DNA of 64,000 nucleotides. It comes from Streblospio benedicti (Eukaryota; Annelida; Polychaeta; Spionida; Spionidae). Below, in pieces: positions 41,201-53,200 of the stretch; position 1 is the stretch's first letter, and every line of letters starts with the position of its first letter. Below the pieces are notes generated by a model. The model made no database searches. It was not told the DNA's origin and was given only the letters and a program-made list of their open reading frames with translations. The stretch lies in the NCBI GenBank assembly GCA_019095985.1, contig CM032666.1, positions 42,907,346 through 42,971,345 on the forward strand, written 5' to 3'. The translations under genes and the position numbers were made by a program.

Positions 41201-44200
41201 TTTTATCACCTGTGCACTAAAGCATACAAAGATCTTTAAAACCAATGTTTTCAACCTACATATCTAAAATAGACTGAATGTTTGTGTTGGTCGTAACTCC
41301 TTATTTGAATTTTAGAAGGTTTATTAAAAGTTCATAATAATTTACATGTTGATAACTCATTAAGCCAAAAGCAAACTAAACAGCTGACACTACTTTGTGA
41401 ATACTGTATGACCTATACTTGACAGTCTCATGCGAGGCTTATAAATGTAGGACAAATTTATACTCAGTAAAAACTATCCGCAAATATATCAATCTCAAAC
41501 CAAATTACTACATATTTCAGAACATACTCCCACTTTGCATGTGATAATAACATGCAATATTGAAGTATGAATAACACAATTTAGTAACACAAATTTTACA
41601 AACTTCTCAGCTATATCATTGAGCAATTAAATTTCTTAAAATTTACGTGACGAATTGCTAGATCTCAGAACTTCAATTATATTACAATACTCATATATAT
41701 ATTCATAAAATACTCATATATATCATAATCAATCAATTCGCAGTTAATTAAATCGTACATTACAAATGATCAAATTTCGCAGGCAATTTTCTCGTCCTTG
41801 CTGGCCTAGCACTGCAAACTGTTTCATCTTCTTTCACTACATAGTCTCTTACTCCCTCAATTTCCACAGATTTCTCCCCAGATACTTCACACGAAGATGT
41901 TTTAAACTCAGTCTTACAACCACATCTTCCCAATAGTCTTCATGACAACATTTTCCACAGATCACTCCCACTATTCTTCCCACCAGGATCCCATGCAATG
42001 CCGAAAACATTTATACATTGAATGGAAACTTTGGACTTGTGGAAAAGTGAATCAACCTCAGTGTTATCATCTGTTATTTCGGTTGACTTTATATCCCCAA
42101 ACCACTCCACTACAATATCTGGAATACCAAACAGGTTCAACAAAATCACCGCTGAAACAGCTTGAGCTCCCAATTGCGTACTAGCATAAAGCACTGCGAC
42201 CAAACTATCCCTACAATTCAAATCAGCACAATCATCACTACCAACCCCTGACTGACTCGTTTCATTCTGAACTCCGAAACACAATGTTACATGATGTTCT
42301 CCTTCACAATGTGTACACCTTGATNNNNNNNNNNNNNNNNNNNNNNNNNNNNNNNNNNNNNNNNNNNNNNNNNNNNNNNNNNNNNNNNNNNNNNNNNNNN
42401 NNNNNNNNNNNNNNNNNNNNNNNNAGGCACTTTGGGATTCTAGTTAATAAGGAGTGTTGTTTATGTGGATGACCAGACGCATCCCTACCCTACCAAGAAG
42501 CTCACACGTGGGTATGAGCAGCTTGCGAATGCAGGGGCTGGATGCCAATCCAAAGAGAAGTCATGTAAGCTTGCACAGATTGTGTTGCCACTGAAACCTT
42601 AAGAATTTCTTATGCAATCTCTTTGTGGATCAGAAAGTACCACTAGCATCCTTTACGTCGGCTTTCATGAGGAAGTGGCCTTTCAGCAGCATGTTTGTTT
42701 TACCAAGAGCATATCGCCCATATTGAAAAGGGCGTACTCTCCCACTCGGTTCAGGTCATTGAGGTTGAAGATCTGCCAAGTGAAGGCATCATTTTTGGGC
42801 ACACGAAGAGATGCACCACAAACTGGTATGGATCATCCCACACCTGACACAATGCTTGCTCATCCAGAGCTGTGGAGGTAATGCGTACTTCATCAGGTTA
42901 GAGGTGGATTGAAAACCATTTGACTGTGGCGGCTGGCCCATGAGTGGCCACAATGCCTAGCACTTGTGTTAGCTGACAGTTTCTGTCGATTCGGCAGTGC
43001 CAGAGCGGTGCGCCATGCCACTAGATCCGCTGGGAACTGGATGGCCTAGAGATTCAGAGTGTTCAGCTCTTTGGTAGTGGGGCCCTGTCAGGAAGAGGAG
43101 CACGAAGCTATAGTGCTTCCTTTGCAAGGAGAGGACTTGTACGGGGTCAGTTACGTCGAGGGAGGGAGTGGGGTGAAGGGGTTCCTACCCCTCCCAGCAG
43201 CGGTGGGAGTCTGGCATAGTGTCACCCCCTGTGCTTCCTTTGGAACACGTAGAGATATGAAATGGGTGCAACGACAACATGCCTTGTTGTGTTAGTGTTT
43301 TTTTCGGCTTTTCCACCAACACAACCTCATGAACCATGACCATCGCTTGGCGCTCACATTGGCACTGGGCTTTTTGAAAGGGCCTCTGTACTGGGTTAAG
43401 CCACAAGAGGCGTTGTCCTTGTCTATGTTAGGAGGGGGTAGAATGGTTAAAGTATGATTCTGTACTTTATGTGCAGTCCTCTGTTTGTCCTCACGTTGGC
43501 ACCTCCCTCTGAGTGAGTGATTATTGATGTATAACCGGGAAATCTGCCCATACTCTATACCTCCTTCAGCAGGATGTCCGAAGCTGTCTTGTCCAAAAGG
43601 ACATCACCGCCCTTAAAGAAGGCGGCTAGGTGGTCCGCTAAAGCATCTGTGGCTTCATCCTTCGATCCGCACAAAACATTTAACCAAAACCATCTCACTT
43701 GGTAATGGTTCGTGAGCCTGGCCCATCATGGTTATGGCCATTTCAATAAGAGTTGCACATGCCATTCGCCTTGGGCCAAAAGTACCTTCAGCTCCACCAG
43801 GCAGCATCAATGGCCATCCACAAGGCAGCCATCTGCCCCATCGCACGCGCTATCTTTGGTTTGTACATTTCAAGCAAAGTAGTCCACATAAAGAGGCTGG
43901 AGGCTTATAACTGAGACATTGGATGTTTCTCCCATCGGCCACGCCTGGGGTGCAGCAGTTTAAGGATGTCCCATTCAATTGAGGGACCTGGAGGCCGTCC
44001 AGACCAGGTACCGGTACTCTTCAAGAATTCCTTAAGTCTTTATCACGAGGTGTTGTTAAAGTTATCTCTGCAGTGACTCAGCGCAGTACGATGGGCAGGT
44101 TATAAATCGGGGCCTCCTTGTCAGGCACCGCCCTGTAGCCCCTTGTGATATTCTGCTGAATCGTTTGATGAGCTGTTATCTTAAAATAGCAGCCTGGACA

Positions 44201-47200
44201 AAATAGGCCATTAATCGCCTCAAACTAGCCAGGGCAACCTGAAATTACAGCGTGCGTCAGCCATATATCTGCACTGTTAACAGCACACAAGAACGATAAT
44301 AACCAGTCAAAACTATCTAGCACCTGTTAAGGTGAATCACATTGTGAGTTTCAAGTCTTCAAAAAGGAAGATGTGATGGCCATGCAGGGATTTCTTTGTT
44401 TTAAAATTCGAGTAATGACATCACTGCAGGGCTCTACGTCAAGGATTGTCCTTGTTGTTCTGGACAACCATTTTAAAACCAGACAACCAAAGTTGGAGGG
44501 TGGTTGTCCTGTGGGACAATCAATTTCAAATAAAAGTAATTCAAGATGTGCATTTCAAAACCCTGTGTCACCTAAATTGAATCAAGATTTTTTTTTCTAT
44601 TCCCTCAAATATATCAAGTAACATTTGCATTTTCACATCTTTCCAAAATTATCTTTCAGCACTCCTATGGTATTCTCTATTTACAAAAATTCATTAAAAT
44701 ACTTAAATTTTCATTCCTAAGCAAATATTTTTGAGTTTTGTCTAGTTGCTAGAGGAGTTTTTAAAAATAAATTGTGAAAATATTACAACATAACTTGAGC
44801 TTTTTAGGACAACAAAAATTTTGAACCGCATAATAGACATAGAGGATAAAAATCGAACATTTAATGAATGCGATGCATCTTTATTTTTTGTATAAAGTTT
44901 GTTCAAGAGTAGCATTCATTATGTGTACACATTAATTTTTTTCAACATTATATGATTGATATAATAATAAAAGAAGCTATATAATCTAAGACGCTATATC
45001 CAAAAGACAAACTGAGGCAAAAAATAAGGACAACCTGATGGTAAGTCAGGACAACCAAAAATTGGATGTTGGTTGTCCTGTGTGGGCAACCTCTCACCAG
45101 GAGTTACGTGAGAGCCCTGCACTATGACATAAAAAATGCAATCATAAACTTGAGGCTACTTTGCAAGAGAATTGTCACTAAATCATTATACTTTGGTAAT
45201 TGTAAACATAGATACTACATCACAGTGCAATGAAATAAGTTGAACTACAAAAATTTAACTTACTTCTGAATCATAAACACAAAATATCAAACTGTTGGAT
45301 TGAAAAACTATGGAAAATGTTTTATTACTTATTAATCTTTTATTGCTTCTACTATAGTACGTCAAATAGTTCAAAAGTAATGGTTTCTCATTGAGTAGGC
45401 ATCTTGGCGGCCATCGTGGATCTGTAACTTCAGATCATAAAAAACAACATCAGAAATGAACTACTGGAGTAAAAAACTATAGAAAACGTAGGTATTTCGT
45501 GTTATTTTACGTCAAATAGTTCAAAATATATCATATCTCATTGAGTGGCGGCATCTTGGATTTGGTGATCTCAGATCATAACAAAACCCCAAATGGATCG
45601 TTGATGTAAAAAACCCATAGAAAAGTGGTATTACTTGCTATTCTGTGTAAAAATAGTTCAAAAGTTATGATTTATAATTGTGGGCGGCCATCTTGGACGC
45701 CATATTGAATTTCTCAAAAAGCCTCATGAATCATGCTGATATCCGCCAGATATGCAATAGCATCGGGGTGTCCAAGTATGTAAACCAACCAAAAAACTTT
45801 ATGGAACAACGCGTTAGGTTGGGCGGCACCTGACTATAAGGAAAACTAGTGGTTATTCCAGAAAGCCTTAACCTAGAAGACACTGTTCTTGAAAATATTT
45901 TATTAGAAAAAGAACTTGAACTATGGAAGAGCAAATTAACGTCAACAATGTCATTGATCATGTCATCAATCATCAGATCCAAAATACAAAAGACGCCGGG
46001 GACCACGCCACGCACCTTAGTCGTTCGTCAGATGTGATGAAGGAGTCCCTTTACCACGCCTGCTAAAGTCACTGTCACATAGAAAAACAGATGAAACATG
46101 TATGTACCACGGATAGATTTTTGTCGCACGAGTTCATCCGCGGGTTCATCCGCGGAGATACGCTGACCATCAGTGTGCCTCGGCCCATTTTTATACGGAG
46201 AATTACGAAAGAGATTTTACGGGTTCGAGATGTCCGCGCTTAATCATTTTGGAATGTTCAAAAGTATTTACCCCTATAGATTTTCATATCATACAATGAC
46301 TGTATATTATTACCGTTATAAAATTGGCTAATACGCTATTTATCCGATGGTCAGACCGGACTGTTCTTCCAGTACTTTGCAACCAAAATATCATGTTTGC
46401 GTGAGTGTATGTGGGCTAATATAACTGCTCATTAATCCGTTTATCAACCAATGACTATATTCATTGGGTTATCGGATTGGCGAAACCCGAATACAAATGA
46501 CCCAAGAATCTATGCATTTAGTCTAGACCCTGATACAGCTTTTTGAAAGGACTACTTTGTCCTATTTCACAAACAATCACGAACTTCTAGGGGGGCATGG
46601 TATTGGCCAATTGGTCACTGCTCATTGTTATGTTTTCCCAACACAATACAAAAAATAATAATAGCAATAATAAATATAAGAATAGACAAATGTTAAAAAA
46701 GAATCTATGCTTTTATTACAAACACTACGTCAATGACACTTCTATGTGAAAGTATACAATGTACTAACACAATAAACCAGAACTACAAAGGATCACGTAA
46801 TGCGTGCAAGGGCGTTCAGAGAAATGGTGTGCGTTATTGTTTGAACGGTTGACGTTTGAAAGAACACGTCAAGGGCACGGTGTGATTTACGCTGGTCGCT
46901 CTGTATTCTAGGAAACCTATTGTAAACACAAAGCCAGAATGCCAGATATTTCATTGACGGTCTGAATATTCTGGTCATTTTAGTATATACATGTACTGCC
47001 GTTAGTATGTATATAATGCGTCTAAGAAAATACCGTTACCGGGTTGATAAAAGCACCAAATTTTGCACAGACTTAGGTTTTTATGTAACTTTTAATATTA
47101 GAAGGGGTGCCCAATTGACCGATTCAATATATGCGAGAAATAAGGAAAAATTCAAAATGGCCGCCTCAAAGGCTTATAATTTAGCAATCTGGCCTGGTAT

Positions 47201-50200
47201 ACTATCATAGTCCGGCATTATTAGTTATTGTTTGTTGATTGCGGTGTCAAACATTACTCTTTGGGTACACTGACTCAAGAGAAACATAATTAAGGTTGTA
47301 AGATACATATTTACCTCATATTAAATCCAAAATGGCCGCCGTAATAAGATCTTTCATAGGACTTTATTTCGATATTTACAAATGATGGTACAAATAATGG
47401 TAGATGGTACAAAACTAAAAATGTGAAACCATTGGGTGATTTAGAAGGTTGGGAAGACAAAAAAAAATAGCTAATAATGAATTTATTTATTCATTTATTT
47501 AGCACATTTGCATTTGCAAAGACGTGTACAATTTAGGCTGGCTTTGCCGCACTTGCATGAGGTACAGTTCCCTTTGCACGCACATCTGATCAATTGTCTG
47601 CATGCAAAGGAAACCTCCGGTATGGTGATCCATAATGGTCTGTAACCATTTTTGCCACACACTTTTGTCCATGCAAAAGTCTCTGGAGATGGCAATGACT
47701 GTAGTGCCTGATGGCTCGTGCACCATACCCCAGCTTGGTAAATGACCCGCAGAGCATGTTGAAGTAGTGCATCCTGTTTGTGCAAAGGATAAAAATCAGT
47801 TCCATTATAGGATACTGTAAGTATGAAAATAACAAAATGTATCAATGATTGTTGTATTGGTCTAAGGGTTACCTGGGTTGGCGGGAGCTTCTCCATTGCA
47901 CAGCTTCTGTGGCAAAATAGGGTCATCCTAGTCTCATTTACTGAAGAGGATGCACTTGCTTTGTCATATAATATGACCGTGTACCTTTCCAGTAGCTTGA
48001 ACGTGGGCGACTCCACTGAAATTAACTGGAAAGGGGTTGAAGCAATGGCAACAAACGCCTGGGTTACTTCATCGTAGGCTTGCCATGCTTGCCAACCTGA
48101 CTTCTTCCCTTGCCAACAAAAAGAACTTGTCTGATCGCACCCGGTAAAGGCATGGAAAACCGGTAAGGCTCGAGCTTTATGGTCTCCAAGTGATGAACAA
48201 ATGCTTCCAATATTGTAAAAACTGAAGTTTTTGCCCATGCCAAATGCAATCCAAATCTCTGCTGCAGGGTTTGTTACAATCAAATTGTGATATGCGCCAA
48301 CAAGGATTACAATGACATCAGTGTCTACAGTTCGCACTTGCACAGTTGTTGCACCATGTTCCAAAGCATGAAGTACATGAACAACAATTCTCGTGTCTGC
48401 TTCCTCGTGGTCACAGTTTGGCATCATGTCTTCACTGTTACCCCAGATACCACAGACTGACCTGTAAAACCATAATGCAAGAGCATTTGAAATAAATACT
48501 GGTTTGATGCAACAAATTCGTATTTTATCACCAATACCTAAAACCTAACACTTACCCGATGTTGCAAACAGAGATCCCCCGGGTGGACAGTTGACATCCT
48601 CAAGTTTTGATGTTAGGAAGGCAAATAGCTCCATCTTGTTTTGCGAATCTTTCAAAAATTCCATCCAGCTGGTAGGGAATTTTGCTTGTCCTGTCACCTT
48701 ACGGCGCACCCCTTTGCCCCGTTTTTCTCGTGTTGCCTCCTTTAAGCTGTCAGGAACATATGTGTCCCAAACAATGTCCACTCTCATTGCTGTATTCAAT
48801 TGGCTCTGTAAGAAAGGGATGAACACCTTTTCACTATACTCATCAAAGGTTTTGATTCCAACAGCTGGAAGTGAGTGTACAATGGCAGCTCCATCAAGTA
48901 TCCTGCAGTCATAGATAGGAGGTGGCACAAGGTTTTCAGTTGTCTGTAAGCATTTCAAGAGGTCGCTCTTTGTGCCTGGTAGGTGCAAGTTACCAAAGTC
49001 AGAAAGGGAAGCTGGGAATGCCTGAACTTCATGTGCAAAAAATTCTTGAAGGTCACCTTGTCGATTTTGCATGGAAACATACAACTGGCCAAATAGTGCG
49101 ACATTGTTTTGCAACAATTTCACTTTTTTTTCCACCCTGAGACACTTTGCATTTAGGTGCTTTGAAGAGGGTAAGTGAATTTTTCTTCAATGGGTCATGG
49201 ATAGATCGTGTACGATTCACAAGAACCTTTTCCACAAAGTCATTATACTGATGTCTTCCAAGTTCTTCAAGATTACGTAGAGACTGAGCAGCAGATTCAT
49301 CAACACACGTTTGGTCATCTAAGGTGATCAACTCTTCACACTCTACTAAGAACGGATTACCCATTCTCTTGATTGCTTCACAGAGACTATTCACTTGTCT
49401 TTGGAATGTACGCTGAGTTGAATACCCTTGCTCATGGTTTTGAAAGTTCCTTGGAAATTCAGGATCATCATCAGTTATGTACTCCATTTCAAACATCTTC
49501 AGTACCCTTGCAAGTTCAGGACCTGATAACATCCAGCGTCTGTAATCATGAAAATTTGAAACCTGCAATTGGTTTATTTGATACAATTATCATATGTTAC
49601 TGTGAAAGTATTACAGAGATAATATAAGACCACAGTGAGAAATATACTAGAATTTTAAGATACCAACAGAAACCATTGGGACTCACATTTTGGAGACTTT
49701 CGCTCTTGTCGCAAAACTTCTTCAGGCCGAATGACAGTCCTTAGTTAGGACTTAGAAATCCGTTGAAAGATTTAAGCCGTGAAATTCAACTGGCGCCCTG
49801 AGATGAACCGAGACACCACCTACAACCTGCCCCCGTTTTTATTTTGCTGTCATGTGACTGCGCCGCCATGGCGGTCACAAAACCAACTAAGGACTGTCAT
49901 TCGGCCTGAAGAATGACGATCTTGCGACAAGAGCGAAAAGTCTCAAAAAATGTGAGTCCCAATGGTTTCTGTTGGTATCTTAAAATTCTAGTATATATCA
50001 TGAATGAAGAAACCCAAGATGAGAGAAGTGTTCATTTTTGATCACATGACATTAATATGCAGTGCATGCGAATACATTTACACTGGACTTTTGGACTTGG
50101 TAAATCAAACTGCCATTTTATGAAAAATGTTCCTCGATTTGGCGGCCATTTTGGACGCCATCTTGAATTTTAATCATTCTGCCAGGTTGCTGCAAGTCAA

Positions 50201-53200
50201 ACCTCAATTTTCTTGAACCCCTAACTATGTTTCTTAATATCCGAGACCAAAATTACCACATCATGATTCATGAATATGAATAAATGAGATAGACACTAAA
50301 CATATGTGCTTCGCGGCGGCCATTTTGGATTTTTCCTTATTTCTCGGATGTATTGAGTTCAAGTGGGCACCCCTTCTAATATTAAAAAGTAACATCAAGA
50401 CCTAAGTCTGTGCAAAATTAAAGAACGTTCCAGAAAAAGGCAGTGATCACAAGGCGCTCTGGATAAATAGACACAGTACTGCTATCTTTAGAAATGTGTA
50501 AAACAACAATTGACTTAACTAACAAAATCTAAAATGATGGAATATAATACAAAATATGCACGACATTTATAGCAGATCACTATAATAACGAATAAAATGA
50601 TGTGAAATGACCACTAATAACATTATGACAGTTTCAGAACAAACAAGCATTTATTAACACAAATTCACAACGTCCCCTAATTTCTTTTGAGAGAATATAT
50701 ACATTTTATACAAACACAAGTTCTGCTGTTACGACAGATCCAAATAAAAGGATCAATACTTGTCCTTTCAATCAAATGAGCGATCCTCTTCCGTAGGGCC
50801 CTACAGAAGTTAGTATTATTTCAAATGCATATGTTGGACTATATATTAGAAAAGAAGAGCTAGAATCATATCATTGCGAAGCATTACAATGCTTTGTAAT
50901 TATCATTTAGACACCAGTATGTATAATAAGGAGACAAGCTATTTACAAGGTTTTTTTTTATTTAATTATTACTTTAAGATATATTAAAAATATATTAAAA
51001 TATTACATTGACAAAATTTTAACATAATCATTATATAACTTTATCTGCCAAGGGCTAACTTTTTAAATATTCTAATACCTGTTTATAAAATGAAACATTT
51101 TTCAAAACAATTTTTTTCATATCACAGTTTTTATAATTACTATTTTCAAATTTTGAACTAGAGTTTTCTTTAAAAATAGCGTACATTGTTATGGTTATAA
51201 TGTAGTTAATAAAGGTTATTTTTTCAGTAACATTTTCTAAGATAAAACCACACACTAAAGTTTTCCAAGAAATATTGACCTTAATAACTTTAGATAATTG
51301 TTTCCATATGGTATTAATTCTTGAACAATCAAACAGCATATGCTTTATAGTTTCAACCTCTTTACAATATTCACAAAATATATTTACATTAATATTCCAT
51401 TTAGAAATTATGTAACCACATGGCAAGATATTATTAATTATCTTATAATTAAATTCTGGAAGTTTATTATCCCCAAGAAGTTTTACTTTTTGTAAATAAA
51501 TATTTTTCCATATTTTACCTTCATTAGGAAAAGTAAATTCCTTTGCACATTTTTCTTCCCATACAGACTTGATAATTTTTCTTTTTTCAATATACTATAG
51601 TAAAATTTTGAATTTTGATTACCAATATAGTATCTTTTTTTTCTATCGAAAAAGAATGAAATGCTTGATGTCTTAATCTTGTCTGAGAGTGACATATCAA
51701 ACATTCTGCAAAGTTTTGAAAATATATATTGTTTATTATGTATAATTGTCCTAGTTTAGATTCTCTGTTTGGCAAGAGATTAAAAAGGTATTGTTCGTCA
51801 AATTTGTGTTCATCATGATTTATCAAGTCTCTCACATGAAATATTCCAGCATTAAGCCAAGATTGAAAATACGGACATTTACCTTTAAAATTAAAATATT
51901 CATTACCAAAGATTGGCTGTTCCAGAAATTTGTGTTCAGAGAGTAGATCAATTGGTTTTAAGTATTTCATATTATCATAAGTTAAAAAAATGTTTCTATA
52001 GAAAGATGGAATTTTCATTACATGTGCAAAGTTCGGATCTTTAAAATTCATATTCATCAAGTAGTTTATCGAAATGTTTTGTTTTTTAAGGCATTCTACA
52101 AGGTACTTTTCAAGTTACCTTTACTACTAAATAACCTTGAGATCCAATATAATTGCAAGGCCTGGAAATATATATATATATCAATATCTAACATGTTTAA
52201 TTCCCCCTTCTAACAAACCCTTTGATAACTGTGCTCGTTTCATTCGATCTGTTTTGCCCCAGATAAAATCATAGCACATTTTTTAATTTCATTTTTACTG
52301 TCTTCAGGGATATTGAGGACTGAGCCTGAGTAGACTATTTTAGATAAAATTAGTGTTTTTAACACCAAAACCTTACCAAAAAAGTGTAAGATTTGGACTC
52401 CTGAATTTGCATTGTGCTTGCTTATATCAATTTTATCATCAATATTAGATTTTCTACATAAACTATTATTATAGATTCCTAGACATTTGACAGGATTGCC
52501 TGTCCAAGAGATTTTCCCCATAATGCCTTAACCCTAGATCTTTCAAACATCCTAACCAAATACCTTTTGTTTTATGTTTATTTAATTTTGGACCAGCAAT
52601 TTTAGAAAAACTGTTAATTTCTTCTATCACGAATTGAACAGAGTCGATATTTCCTAGCGTTATTGTTGCATCGTCTGCATATTGAACTATTTTCTGTTCA
52701 ACATTGCCAATTTTTATACCTTCAATATTGTTATTATTGCGAATTTTGATAGCTCTTACACAAAATACAGGTTCATTATATGCAATATTTAAATCACTTA
52801 ATAAATTTTTTCCCCAAAGTTTTGGCTGTTGCAAAAAACACATCTTTTTCTTCAAAGTCAGGGGTGGGGATAGCATCCAGGGACCAACAATGAGGAGACA
52901 CAGCTATAATTTTAAATGTTACTAAATTGTTAAGGTGTATTATAAGTAGATTTTACAAGTCAAATGACAGAATGCGTTGATTCGATTTGAACATACAGAC
53001 ATTTTAGTGTCTCTAGAAATTCAAAAACGAAAAGCTTTTACACATATTTTTTCTTTATTTTGATATCTAAAAAGGCTAGTATCATATCATTTAGCATTGC
53101 ACATTTTGCTTTTATTCTGTAGACACCATTATGTTACAGTTCTATATCATATATAAGAGGTTAGTATAGATTTTAGTCTTAACCATGGAAAATAGTTTTT

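Larger units (their letters stand above)
47057..50424. mobile_element. Candidate TIR-bounded element carrying a FEN1-like/CXC gene
   Basis: 47057-47340 and 50141-50424 are diverged inverted repeats, each 284 bases long as delimited. The outer 110 bases match best (TTTTGCACAGACTTAGG, TTAATATTAGAAGGGGTGCC, CGAGAAATAAGGAAAAA). AAAATGGCCGCC stands at 47154 and 47329 on the left and, inverted, at 50141 and 50315 on the right. Between them lies only the minus-strand nuclease-like gene plus a foldback. The true outer ends and any target duplication are not resolved. That the unit moved as a transposon is inference. XPG-type nuclease domains have been reported in some Academ DNA transposons, so this may be a relative. 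Confidence 0.5.

Noticed and set aside
45731-46037. Overlapping frames on both strands near 45.8 kb
   Set aside because: No domain, no splice borders, composition of intron DNA.
47823-48077. Plus-strand 84-codon frame
   Set aside because: Lies opposite the nuclease-like exons; antisense shadow.
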